Source: Sinanaerobacter sp. ZZT-01
Lineage (GTDB): Bacteria > Bacillota > Clostridia > Peptostreptococcales > Anaerovoracaceae
Assembly: GCF_035621135.1 (NCBI RefSeq)
Contig: NZ_CP141728.1
Span: 1,550,001 to 1,614,000 of the forward strand
DNA: 64,000 nucleotides
Direction of reading: 5' to 3'
Position numbers and translations under genes: made by a program. The notes under the pieces are model-generated. The model saw only the letters and a list, made by a program, of their open reading frames with translations, had not been told where the DNA came from and searched no databases. Shown here piece after piece: positions 18,886 to 26,835 of the stretch; the first letter of the stretch is position 1; every line of letters starts with the position of its first letter.

Positions 18886-19803
18886 TTATTTTGAGATTCT
18901 ATTTTTTTGGACTTTTGAAGATTGAGGAAGGAATTCATTTAAGCTATGATGCTTTTGAATAATAGCAAGCAGCATAACTACAAAGTAAACCTTAACCATA
19001 TTGCTTAGAATTTCTTCAATGATACGAGGGATCCATACAGCCGCGAATGGGAATGCCTTCCATGCAGTAAAGATGGTTTCGCGTAATACGATTGTGTTAA
19101 GAGTAGTCACAAGCAAACCGCTGCCAATCATAGCAATCAGTAGTTGTGGAATCTGCCCTTTTTTATTATCGCCAAGAAGTTTTTTCGTTATAAAAAAATC
19201 AGAGATTAACAAAAGAATACCTAAAGCAGCACTGCTGATTAGTCCAACTGTTACAAAATTGATATAAGTATCCAAATTGGCTGAGGGGTCTTTTGTGTTC
19301 ATTGTTCTTGTAATGAGAAGCTTGCTGATCAGGTGCATTTTATCTGTGTCAATCTGCTCCTTTTGTACATGATTGTAAAAATCATGCCCGATACCGTCAG
19401 CAGATAAAAATGTAATGTTGCAAAGAGCGATAATAAGTAAGAGAATCGAGCATGCGGCAACTGCAATTCTCATCTTTTTGCTGTCTTTATCTCTTAGTAC
19501 CATCCATAATGCACCTCTGATAAACCCACCTGCAGCCACGACCAGAGTCATAAGGGGAATATAGGTCCCGTTTGGTTTTAAAAGATAGCCTAAAAAATCA
19601 GAAAGTCCAGAGACAACAGCGCCATATACAGGACCGAATAGGATAGAGGGCATAATAGAAAATATCCCTGAGATCCCAATACTTATTCCGTTTTGTCCAA
19701 ATATAGGTATGTAAAAAGAAGATGTTGTTTTTAAAATAAGTGAAAGACTCAGAAAAACTGCAGATATTGTGATGCGGTGTATATATAAAGATGATTTCTT
19801 CAA
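18886..19803 (-). CDS. folT: Folate ECF transporter S component
   Basis: A 305-residue membrane protein with about six to seven helices. The N-terminal part (SLILKTTSSFYIPIFG, then GISGIFSIMPSILFGPVYGAVVSGLSDFLGYLLKP) is the FolT pattern: a substrate-binding ECF subunit with a G-P-x-x-G-A...D-x-x-x-Y motif. It is longer than the usual 170-180 residues, with an inserted region around residues 120-190. It starts at TTG 19803 with GGGAG 8 bases upstream. A THF riboswitch and terminator precede it, which supports a folate substrate. It must use an ECF T/A module encoded elsewhere or the neighbouring one. Confidence 0.8.
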   Translation of the reverse strand: MKKSSLYIHRITISAVFLSLSLILKTTSSFYIPIFGQNGISIGISGIFSIMPSILFGPVYGAVVSGLSDFLGYLLKPNGTYIPLMTLVVAAGGFIRGALWMVLRDKDSKKMRIAVAACSILLLIIALCNITFLSADGIGHDFYNHVQKEQIDTDKMHLISKLLITRTMNTKDPSANLDTYINFVTVGLISSAALGILLLISDFFITKKLLGDNKKGQIPQLLIAMIGSGLLVTTLNTIVLRETIFTAWKAFPFAAVWIPRIIEEILSNMVKVYFVVMLLAIIQKHHSLNEFLPQSSKVQKNRISK

Positions 19804-19875
19804 TTTAAATTCTCCCTTCTTAATGGAAACATGATAAAAAGCGTGATTTTAAATTGATGTATTAAGTTGTGAACA

Positions 19876-19918
19876 TAAAAACACCTCCTGTTATGCAGCG
19901 AGGCTGCATAACAGGAGG
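19876..19918 (-). terminator. Riboswitch expression-platform terminator before folT
   Basis: Read on the minus strand, a perfect 16-base stem (CCTCCTGTTATGCAGC and its complement, with a 3-base loop) is followed by TGTTTTT. It lies between the THF aptamer and the folT start. The stem sequence TGCAGC is related to the aptamer-closing strand (CCGCTGCTGCAT), so the two could compete. Confidence 0.85.
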
Positions 19919-19952
19919 CAAAATAAATAATGACACTGCTTCTTCTTATGCA

Positions 19953-20069
19953 GCAGCGGGATGCGAACTTTGTACCGTAAGCCTATAATCGGCTTTTCGT
20001 CCTTCTGACAACTCCCCGTTCAGAAGGCACTGAAAATCTTTTGATTTACGCACAAAATCCTACTCTGCT
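19953..20069 (-). ncRNA. THF (tetrahydrofolate) riboswitch aptamer
   Basis: On the minus strand the segment reads GCAGAGTAGG, GTGCGT, then CAGTGCCTTCTGAACGGGG, AGTTG, ACGAAAAGCC, CGGTACAAAG and TTCGCATCCCGCTGC. These are the conserved blocks of the THF-I riboswitch (AGUAG, GCGU...AGUG, stem-AAYGGGA-GUYG-stem, ACGAA, GCAUCC). The first and last blocks pair to close the aptamer. One junction holds an extra small hairpin (AAATC-AAAA-GATTT) not present in the usual GCGUUAAGUG. A terminator and folT follow, so ligand binding should shut down folate uptake. Confidence 0.82.
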
Positions 20070-20090
20070 CATGATTATAATATTTTCTTT

Positions 20091-20119
20091 ATGGTAGCAT
20101 CCTTTTTTTATATTGTCAA
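20091..20119 (-). promoter_or_regulatory. folT promoter
   Basis: On the minus strand TTGACA (20114-20119), a 17-base spacer and TACCAT (20091-20096). Transcription would start about 10-15 bases before the riboswitch aptamer. Confidence 0.65.
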
Positions 20120-20240
20120 ATTAAACGGCTTCCCTGTATACATTTCTAATTTCAATGAATCAGAAAAAAGATTTCATGATAATTAATGAACTTTTTTAGA
20201 ATAATATAAAAAAAGAGAATGACTACCTAGTACAGCTATT

Positions 20241-20309
20241 TTTTCATTTTTATAGTTTTTTTGTTATAATATACAGTTCTTTTCATTTACGCTGATTACA
20301 TGGTATAAT
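20241..20309 (+). promoter_or_regulatory. Candidate promoters of the exopolysaccharide operon
   Basis: Two TATAAT hexamers face the operon: 20265-20270, and 20304-20309 with an upstream TGG that fits an extended -10. The matching -35 boxes are poor. The intergenic stretch between folT and this operon otherwise holds only the folT promoter and riboswitch. Confidence 0.4.
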
Positions 20310-20372
20310 GAAAAAATAAAATATACGATAGGCTATAATACAAAAAATTAATAAGAAAGGTAAAGTAAATGG

Positions 20373-20918
20373 ATGGATGCTTTTATTTTTAAGCTACCGC
20401 AATGGGAAGGAAAAATTTTATTTACCTATGATGCAGTTTCTTTATTGATCTTGCTTGCATCTATGACAGTCGGGGTATTCATTTGCTTGTGGGGGTATAA
20501 ATATTTCCAAACCTTATGTCTAATGCTTGCCGCTAGTGGGTTTGGGTATCTTGCTATTGGAGTATTTAACAAACTGCCTGATAATATGATTTTAAAAATG
20601 TTTTTTTTTGTGAGTGTTGTCTTTTTAGGAATATGTATAAGCTTCTTTGCATTTAAAATCCTGATACGATTGTTTGAAAAATTAGGGCTTATAATATTTT
20701 TGAGAAAAAACTTATATCTTTTTTCTACCGTGATCGGAGCAACTGTGATCGGGAGTGTTGTCTATTATCATATTTTTAAAGATGTCTTAACTGCATGCCT
20801 CCTATTTGCCACATTTTGCGGCATAGGAATTGTACATCAAAGAAAACGTAAAAACACGCAAATCCATTTTAAGACTTATGACCAGCTGAGACAGATGAAA
20901 TACCCAGACGAGCGGTAA
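20373..20918 (+). CDS. Hypothetical multi-helix membrane protein
   Basis: A 181-residue protein with about five hydrophobic segments: roughly residues 20-42, 47-64, 72-95, 98-112 and 113-150. A basic cytoplasmic tail contains RKRKNTQIHF. I do not recognise a named family, though the glycine-containing helix pairs resemble DUF4203/TMEM198-like proteins. AAGAAAGG lies 12 bases upstream; a nearer ATG at 20369 is in another frame. Its stop lies 16 bases before the VTC-domain gene, so it is probably the first gene of the exopolysaccharide operon. Nothing in it indicates catalysis. Confidence 0.6.
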   Translation: MDAFIFKLPQWEGKILFTYDAVSLLILLASMTVGVFICLWGYKYFQTLCLMLAASGFGYLAIGVFNKLPDNMILKMFFFVSVVFLGICISFFAFKILIRLFEKLGLIIFLRKNLYLFSTVIGATVIGSVVYYHIFKDVLTACLLFATFCGIGIVHQRKRKNTQIHFKTYDQLRQMKYPDER

Positions 20919-20934
20919 GGAGGATTGATGATTT

Positions 20935-21630
20935 ATGTTGGAAGTTCATAGAAGAGAACTAAAATATCTGATTTCCTTAACGGAAGCTGCAAATTTGAAA
21001 GCAAAACTAGGACAGCTGATGAAACCGGACCCCAATAATAAAGAAGATGGGTACTTAGTGCGTTCTTTGTATTTTGATACTTTATATGATTCGGATTTTG
21101 AAGATAAGGTGCAGGGTTATGACAACCGACAGAAAATTAGATTGAGAATTTATAACGTAAACGCTGATTTTGCAAAACTGGAGCTAAAAGAAAAAAGTGG
21201 GATTCATCAAAGAAAACGTTCCCTTACCGTATCAAGAACTGAAGCGGAGCAGATGTCACGCAGTGATTATTCATTCCTAGGTAATCGAGCAGAACCTTTT
21301 GCAAAATGGCTATATGCATTTATGCTAAGCAGAAATTACAAGCCCAAATGTGTTGTTGAGTATAATCGGCAAGCATATTATGTAGAGCAAAATGATATAA
21401 GAGTGACGATTGATGCTAATTTAAGAGCGACGGAGGCCAGCTTTGCACTTTTTCAACCCAATTTGATCACCTATCCTGTAAATAAACCAGGAGAGATCAC
21501 ATTAGAAGTAAAGTATAATAACTTTTTATTTACTTATATTAAAATTATACTCGGGCATATCGGGCGTACGCAGATTTCAAATAGTAAATATTGCAGGGCA
21601 CGTATGGTTATGAAGAAAGGGAGGTGGTAA
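20935..21630 (+). CDS. VTC-domain polyphosphate polymerase-like protein
   Basis: A 231-residue soluble protein consisting of a VTC domain, the tunnel-shaped catalytic fold known to build polyphosphate from ATP in yeast Vtc4. Characteristic pieces are HRRELKYLIS near the start, SLYFDT near 44, RQKIRLRIYN near 66, LELKEKSG, VEYNRQAYY near 140 and ITLEVKYNN near 190; the alternating basic and acidic strands line the tunnel. It starts at ATG 20935, 10 bases after AAGGAGG. The DUF4956 gene follows immediately. This VTC-DUF4956-CotH trio is a recurrent bacterial arrangement; whether it makes polyphosphate here or modifies a surface polymer is unknown. Confidence 0.85.
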   Translation: MLEVHRRELKYLISLTEAANLKAKLGQLMKPDPNNKEDGYLVRSLYFDTLYDSDFEDKVQGYDNRQKIRLRIYNVNADFAKLELKEKSGIHQRKRSLTVSRTEAEQMSRSDYSFLGNRAEPFAKWLYAFMLSRNYKPKCVVEYNRQAYYVEQNDIRVTIDANLRATEASFALFQPNLITYPVNKPGEITLEVKYNNFLFTYIKIILGHIGRTQISNSKYCRARMVMKKGRW

Positions 21631-21632
21631 TT

Positions 21633-22319
21633 TTGAAAGAATTCTTATACAATAATTTAATTGCAAACTCGGGTAACCTGACAATACCAGATGTAATCAT
21701 CAACTTTTTGGCTGCTTGTGTCATCTGTGTTTTGATTTATATTTCTTATAAGATGTCACATTCCGGGCCGGTATACAGCGGAAGGTTTAATGTATCCATT
21801 ATTATGATCACGTTAGTTACGACACTGGTGATGAATGTAATTGGAAATAATATTGCATTATCTTTAGGGATGGTGGGTGCACTTTCGATTGTTCGGTTTC
21901 GTACAGCGATAAAAGATACAAGAGATACGGCATATCTTTTTTGGGGAGTTGCAGTCGGGATCTGCTGTGGTGTGTCAGATTATTTAGTAGCTGGAATTGG
22001 TTCTGTTATTATCTTTATGTTCCTAGTGGTGTTTGGGCATATTCATAACAATGAAAGAATCATGGCTATTATTAAATTAGATAACCAAGCAATGGATGAG
22101 GTGGAAAAGAAAATAAATCTATTGTTTGGAGGAAGGGCTGTTTTACGAGTACAAAATACGCTTGTACAGGAGCAGTCAAGTGAGAGCATCTATGAACTCT
22201 CTGATAAATTATTGAGTGATGCTGAAAAAAAATATGGTTCTGTCATCAAGAATCTATCCAATATTGCAGGTGTGAAATCGATCAGCCTGGTGCGCCAAGA
22301 TGATGAGATCAGCCAATAA
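21633..22319 (+). CDS. DUF4956 membrane protein
   Basis: A protein of about 228 residues with an N-terminal membrane part of three to four helices and a C-terminal cytoplasmic domain of about 80 residues. The conserved core GNNIALSLGMVGALSIVRFR (near residues 62-82) followed by KDTRDTAYLFWGVAVGI identifies DUF4956. I placed the start at TTG 21633, because GGGAGG ends 8 bases before it; the longer frame from 21591 would overlap the VTC gene. The function is unknown. Constant pairing with VTC proteins suggests a membrane partner for the VTC domain. Confidence 0.83.
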   Translation: MKEFLYNNLIANSGNLTIPDVIINFLAACVICVLIYISYKMSHSGPVYSGRFNVSIIMITLVTTLVMNVIGNNIALSLGMVGALSIVRFRTAIKDTRDTAYLFWGVAVGICCGVSDYLVAGIGSVIIFMFLVVFGHIHNNERIMAIIKLDNQAMDEVEKKINLLFGGRAVLRVQNTLVQEQSSESIYELSDKLLSDAEKKYGSVIKNLSNIAGVKSISLVRQDDEISQ

Positions 22320-22357
22320 TTTTTATATCGCTTATAAGGGCAGTAGGAGAAAAGCAA

Positions 22358-23971
22358 ATGACTCGAAAAAAACGACTCTATATTATATTGGGAATCAATA
22401 TTTTATGTCTGTTGCTGCTGTTCTTTCTGCGCACGGGACAGAATCTGCTGAACTTAGCATCAGATGCAGTTAGTACACATACTTATTTTACACTTCCGGC
22501 GAACGAAGATGAAAGTGACCCCTTGCAATATATTTCAGAAGATTTTACAGTAGAAGACGGTTTCTATTCTAATTTGCCCATAGTTATTTTAAATCTGGAC
22601 GGAGAAATTACAAATTATAAATCTTTTAGGAATGAAGAGGAGATTGTAGATGAATCGGTGGAAGAATGGACAACCGGATCGATTCAAATACTCAAGGCAG
22701 AGACAGGCTATACGCATTTGAGTGATACACCACAGAACCAGAGTAAAATTGAGATTAAAAAGCGCGGACATACCTCCTTTTCATTTGATAAATCACAATA
22801 TAGGATTAACCTGATTCATACTGATGGCACGGAAAACTCATTGGATATACTAGGTATGGGAAGTGAAAACAGCTGGATTTTAAATGGAAGTATGGCAGAT
22901 AAGAGCATGCTGCGGAATTATTTGGGCTATCGGATTGCTTCGGAGATCATGGAATCCAGTCCGGATAGCCAATATTGTGAGGTTATTTTTAAAGAAGATG
23001 GAACCTACCGTTATCAGGGGCTTTATCTTTTGCAGGAGTCCGTTTCCCGCAGTCCGGATCGAGTCAATATTGATTCGTACAAACCTAAAAATGTATATAG
23101 CAGTTATATCATTCGGAGAGACCGCTTTACTAATTTTGATATCATGCTTGAGACATATGGTCGTGTGAACCAAATATCCCCGCAGTGGATTGGTTTAAAA
23201 TATCCATCGGATGAAAAAATAACAGATGAGACAAAAAAATTCATTGAAAATGATTTTTCTAAAATAGAAAAAATTATTTATTCAGATAAGAAGCCAATCT
23301 TTAAAACTTACAGCAGATACATTGACATAGATTCATTCGTAGATTATTTTCTAGTAAATGAATTTTTTGGAAATTACGATGCGGGAGAACATTCTACCTA
23401 TATGTATAAAAATTCGGGGGAACGTCTCCAAATTGGTCCAGTATGGGATTTTGACCAAGCGATGAATAACTATTATCAAACGGAAATGGATCCTGAGACA
23501 TTAGCATTTTATGAAAAACCACTATTTGACCACTTGTGCAAAGATAAAAGATTTATCAATTTGCTGAAAAAAAGATATGCAAAACTACGTAAGAGTAGTT
23601 TTAGTGAAGCTCACGTAATCAGTGTTATCGATGAGACGACTTCTTATTTATCTTCAGCAAGACGGCGAGAATGGTATCGGTGGGCTGCTGATTATGAAGA
23701 TGATTCTTTTCTCAATCCGCATAATTATTATCTTCAGGATTTTATAAAAGACAATGTGATTATTAATCGCTTTAATGACTCCTATAATCAAGAAATTTAT
23801 AATATAAAAACATATCTCAGAAAGCACGGAAAAATTATGCAGGTGGAATTAAGCAAGCTTTACAGGTTGACGGAGACAGACAGCTCGATCAAGGATGAGA
23901 AAGAACTGATTTTAGTAGTGGTTCTGCTGCTGTTTTTTGTACCGGCTATTCTGATTAATAGGAAAAAATAA
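22358..23971 (+). CDS. CotH-like kinase family protein, membrane anchored
   Basis: A 537-residue protein with an N-terminal anchor (residues about 7-24), a large extracytoplasmic region and a second helix close to the C-terminus (about 515-533), then a basic end. Motifs of the CotH atypical kinase family are present: KKRGHTSF and KSQYRINL near 135-150, WILNGSMADKSMLRNYLGYR near 168, YQGLYLLQESV near 217 and GPVWDFDQAMNNY near 362. Bacillus CotH phosphorylates spore-coat proteins, and relatives occur in extracellular polymer loci. Here it follows VTC and DUF4956 genes and precedes polysaccharide O-acylation genes. The substrate is unknown. The ATG follows AGTAGGAG. Confidence 0.85.
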   Translation: MTRKKRLYIILGINILCLLLLFFLRTGQNLLNLASDAVSTHTYFTLPANEDESDPLQYISEDFTVEDGFYSNLPIVILNLDGEITNYKSFRNEEEIVDESVEEWTTGSIQILKAETGYTHLSDTPQNQSKIEIKKRGHTSFSFDKSQYRINLIHTDGTENSLDILGMGSENSWILNGSMADKSMLRNYLGYRIASEIMESSPDSQYCEVIFKEDGTYRYQGLYLLQESVSRSPDRVNIDSYKPKNVYSSYIIRRDRFTNFDIMLETYGRVNQISPQWIGLKYPSDEKITDETKKFIENDFSKIEKIIYSDKKPIFKTYSRYIDIDSFVDYFLVNEFFGNYDAGEHSTYMYKNSGERLQIGPVWDFDQAMNNYYQTEMDPETLAFYEKPLFDHLCKDKRFINLLKKRYAKLRKSSFSEAHVISVIDETTSYLSSARRREWYRWAADYEDDSFLNPHNYYLQDFIKDNVIINRFNDSYNQEIYNIKTYLRKHGKIMQVELSKLYRLTETDSSIKDEKELILVVVLLLFFVPAILINRKK

Positions 23972-23984
23972 AGGAGGCAAAAGA

Positions 23985-24140
23985 TTGGAAACGATTGTAA
24001 GGCCTGAGGAAGTCGCGGAACGGCATTATTTTTTGGAATCGCTGTATCATATACATGCTATTTGGGGAATTCGAATTGCACTCATTATTATTGCAATCAC
24101 AGCCGTTATGATTTATATAAAGTATTCTCGAAAAAAATAA
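23985..24140 (+). CDS. 51-residue single-span membrane peptide
   Basis: A short gene starting at TTG 23985, 7 bases after AAGGAGG (23971-23977), and ending in TAA at 24138. The peptide begins METIVRPEEVAERHYFLESLYH, then has one membrane span (WGIRIALIIIAITAVMIYI) and a basic end (KYSRKK). It lies snugly between the CotH-like gene and the MBOAT gene, 18 bases before the latter, with a better ribosome site than many neighbours. The length, spacing and amphipathic N-terminus argue for a real small subunit of the polysaccharide complex. No family is recognised. Confidence 0.65.
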   Translation: METIVRPEEVAERHYFLESLYHIHAIWGIRIALIIIAITAVMIYIKYSRKK

Positions 24141-24158
24141 AAGAAATGGAGAATCAAA

Positions 24159-25592
24159 GTGCTTTTTTCAAGTATTGTATTTTTATTTTACTTTTTTCCT
24201 GTTGTCTTTGTCCTATATTATGTTTTTTCTTTTTCAAGAAGATTACAAAATATTTGGCTATTAATCAGCAGCCTGGTATTTTATGCTTGGGGTGAGCCGG
24301 TTTATGTCTTTTTGATGCTCGCGTCGATCTTATTTAATTCGCTTATGGGATATCTTGTAGAACGGCGGACAAAAGCCTGGCTGAAACACTTATTACTTGT
24401 AGTTGCGGTGACGGGAAATTTATCTGTACTTTTTGTTTTTAAATATCTTCAATTTATACTTGATATGATAATGCCTGCATCCTTCAAAGGCTTCTCATTT
24501 GACCTTCCGTTGCCGATTGGCATTTCTTTTTTTACTTTTCAAGCATTGTCTTACGTCGTTGATGTATACCGAGGCACAACCCGCTCAGAGAACCCTTTTT
24601 ATGTAGGACTATATATTTCTTTTTTCCCGCAACTGATTGCCGGTCCGATTATTCAGTATAATTCAATTGCAGAACAGATAAGAAACCGTAAATCATCCAT
24701 CGATAAAATTTCTTTAGGTATTTGCCGATTTACTACAGGACTTGGAAAAAAAGTGCTCTTATCGAATTGCGTTGCAAGCATTGCAGATAACGTATTTCAA
24801 TGGTCAGCAATTGGAACGGATAAGATGACAGTTCCTGTCATGTTAGCTTGGCTTGGCAGCATTGCTTATACTTTACAGATTTATTTTGATTTTTCTGCCT
24901 ACTCTGATATGGCGATTGGATTAGGTTTATGCTTTGGTTTTAAGTTTAAAGAAAATTTTAATTATCCGTATATTGCTGTTTCTGTTTCTGATTTTTGGAG
25001 GCGGTGGCACATTTCGTTGACCTCGTGGTTTCGAGAATACGTTTACTTTCCATTGGGGGGAAATAAAGTAAGAAATCAAGATAAAATGGTTCGCAACATT
25101 TTTATTGTATGGCTTTTGACTGGAATTTGGCATGGTGCAAATTGGACGTTTATCTTCTGGGGTTTATATTATTTTATTTTTCAGCTGGCGGAGCGTTTTT
25201 TTGAATATCCAAGCAAAATAAAAAATAATTTTTTAAAGCATTTCTATACTTTAATGGTAGTAAGTGTAGGCTGGGTGGTGTTTCGAGCAGATGATTTATA
25301 TCAAGCAGGGCGTTTCTTTATGAATATGCTGGGATTAAATCATAATGGATTTTACAGTGAGCTTGCAGTGATGCTTATTCATGAAAATTGGGTATTTCTA
25401 TTGATGGCGGTCATTTTTTGTATGCCGATTGCAAGAAACATGAACCAAATATTGTATCAAGATGAGAACAGTAGAAAAGTTCACATTATATTTACCTTTT
25501 TTTATCCGCTTGTGCTGCTTAGCATTTTAATTGTCAGCGTATGTTATCTTGCCAGCGGAACTTATAATCCTTTTATATATTTTAACTTTTGA
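24159..25592 (+). CDS. MBOAT family O-acyltransferase (AlgI/DltB-like)
   Basis: A 477-residue membrane protein with about 11 helices. Family marks are FPQLIAGPIIQYN near 155, the DFSAYSDMAIGLG segment near 247, FWRRWHISLTSWFREYVYFP near 280 and the catalytic-histidine segment GIWHGANWTFIFWG near 323. It starts at GTG 24159 with TGGAG upstream. Such proteins move acetyl groups across the membrane onto exported polysaccharides, working with an SGNH/AlgX-type partner; that partner is the next gene, 15 bases away. In this operon the acceptor is probably the beta-glucan made by the downstream glycosyltransferase. Confidence 0.92.
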   Translation: MLFSSIVFLFYFFPVVFVLYYVFSFSRRLQNIWLLISSLVFYAWGEPVYVFLMLASILFNSLMGYLVERRTKAWLKHLLLVVAVTGNLSVLFVFKYLQFILDMIMPASFKGFSFDLPLPIGISFFTFQALSYVVDVYRGTTRSENPFYVGLYISFFPQLIAGPIIQYNSIAEQIRNRKSSIDKISLGICRFTTGLGKKVLLSNCVASIADNVFQWSAIGTDKMTVPVMLAWLGSIAYTLQIYFDFSAYSDMAIGLGLCFGFKFKENFNYPYIAVSVSDFWRRWHISLTSWFREYVYFPLGGNKVRNQDKMVRNIFIVWLLTGIWHGANWTFIFWGLYYFIFQLAERFFEYPSKIKNNFLKHFYTLMVVSVGWVVFRADDLYQAGRFFMNMLGLNHNGFYSELAVMLIHENWVFLLMAVIFCMPIARNMNQILYQDENSRKVHIIFTFFYPLVLLSILIVSVCYLASGTYNPFIYFNF

Positions 25593-25607
25593 TGAAAAGG
25601 TGCTGTT

Positions 25608-26831
25608 ATGAGATTATACATGATAAAAAAACGGATTTTCGCAGTGGTATTTTTAGTTGTGATACTAACTTTTTCGCTATTAAATTTTGTCAATAGTATG
25701 GAGGAGCTAAGAGATATACTTGAACCGGTGAAGTGGTCTGATTATGAGGCTGTCTTAAATGTACCGGATGCTCTTGATATCGCAATGACAGAAAGTCTTT
25801 ATAAACGCATGAATTTTATTGAAGGATATGCATACGTTCAAACTTTACTTGATAAAAGAGAGTTCAATAATTTCAGCTATATTAAAGATGAAGAAGGGTT
25901 TCTTCATTATGCTTCCTTCTTTCGAGAAGAAGAGGATGATTTTTTTGAATATGCATTTCGAATGAAGCGATTACAAGATTATGTTTCTAAGAATGGAACA
26001 AAAGTTCTCTTTGTGGTGGCACCCGGCAAATATATTGAAGGAAGTACAAAGTTGAGAACTGGCATGCCGATTAATGATCCGAATGGAGTTGTAGATGAGA
26101 CCTTGCTTTATATGAATCGTCTGGGGGTAGAAACGTTAGATCTAAGGGAGGTTCTTCCAAACAAAGACCTTTCTTACGAGGCAACTTTTTTCCATACAGA
26201 CCATCACTGGACCATTCCGGCAGCTTTTTATGCAACAAAAACACTTGTGGAAACATTAAAAGAACGATTTGGTGAAGACTTGGATCCGACCGGATTTTAT
26301 ACGGATATTAACAATTATACAAGTGTGATCTATCGAAATGGTATGCTGGGCTCAATGGGAAGAAGAACCGGTGCAAATTTTTGCGGACTAGAAGACTTTG
26401 AAGCCTTATGGCCTAATTTTAAAGGGCGTTATTACCGCGAATCACTTCGAGAGAAGGGTTACACCGTAAAGCTCAGGGGTGACTTTTCAGAAACTGTGAT
26501 GGATGTTGATATCTTAAAGGATAATAAAGATATTTACTCTGATTCGCAGTATTCGGTCTATTTAAATGGACTGAGTCCGTACGATTATTTGGAAAATTTA
26601 GATCGCAAAGAAGGAAGCAAGATATTTATGATAAGAGACTCTTATTTTTCTCCGGTCATGTCTTTTTTGATACCGATGTGCAAGTCCATTGATGCGATAT
26701 GGTCTTTGGAAGACATGGGAGAGCTTGACATTGAAACGTATGTAAAAGAAAATTCTTTTGATTATATTATAATGGAAATTTACCCATACAATATCAGCGA
26801 GCAGGCGTTTAACTTTTTTAAAGAGAGGTGA
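25608..26831 (+). CDS. DHHW/AlgX-like SGNH acetyltransferase partner
   Basis: A 407-residue protein with one N-terminal membrane anchor (residues about 7-27) and an extracytoplasmic domain. HTDHHWT near 196 is the D-H-H-W motif of the AlgJ/AlgX-like family, and RDSYFSP near 343 supplies the serine of the SGNH-type fold. These proteins take the acetyl group delivered by an MBOAT and place it on the polymer. It lies directly between the MBOAT gene and the glycosyltransferase gene (4 bases to the latter), matching the acetylation pair reported next to clostridial cellulose synthases. Confidence 0.87.
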   Translation: MRLYMIKKRIFAVVFLVVILTFSLLNFVNSMEELRDILEPVKWSDYEAVLNVPDALDIAMTESLYKRMNFIEGYAYVQTLLDKREFNNFSYIKDEEGFLHYASFFREEEDDFFEYAFRMKRLQDYVSKNGTKVLFVVAPGKYIEGSTKLRTGMPINDPNGVVDETLLYMNRLGVETLDLREVLPNKDLSYEATFFHTDHHWTIPAAFYATKTLVETLKERFGEDLDPTGFYTDINNYTSVIYRNGMLGSMGRRTGANFCGLEDFEALWPNFKGRYYRESLREKGYTVKLRGDFSETVMDVDILKDNKDIYSDSQYSVYLNGLSPYDYLENLDRKEGSKIFMIRDSYFSPVMSFLIPMCKSIDAIWSLEDMGELDIETYVKENSFDYIIMEIYPYNISEQAFNFFKER

Positions 26832-26835
26832 AAAG

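Noticed and set aside
19884-19918. Inverted repeat as an insertion-sequence end or recombination site
   Set aside because: It is followed by a U-run and placed between a riboswitch aptamer and folT, so it is a transcription terminator.
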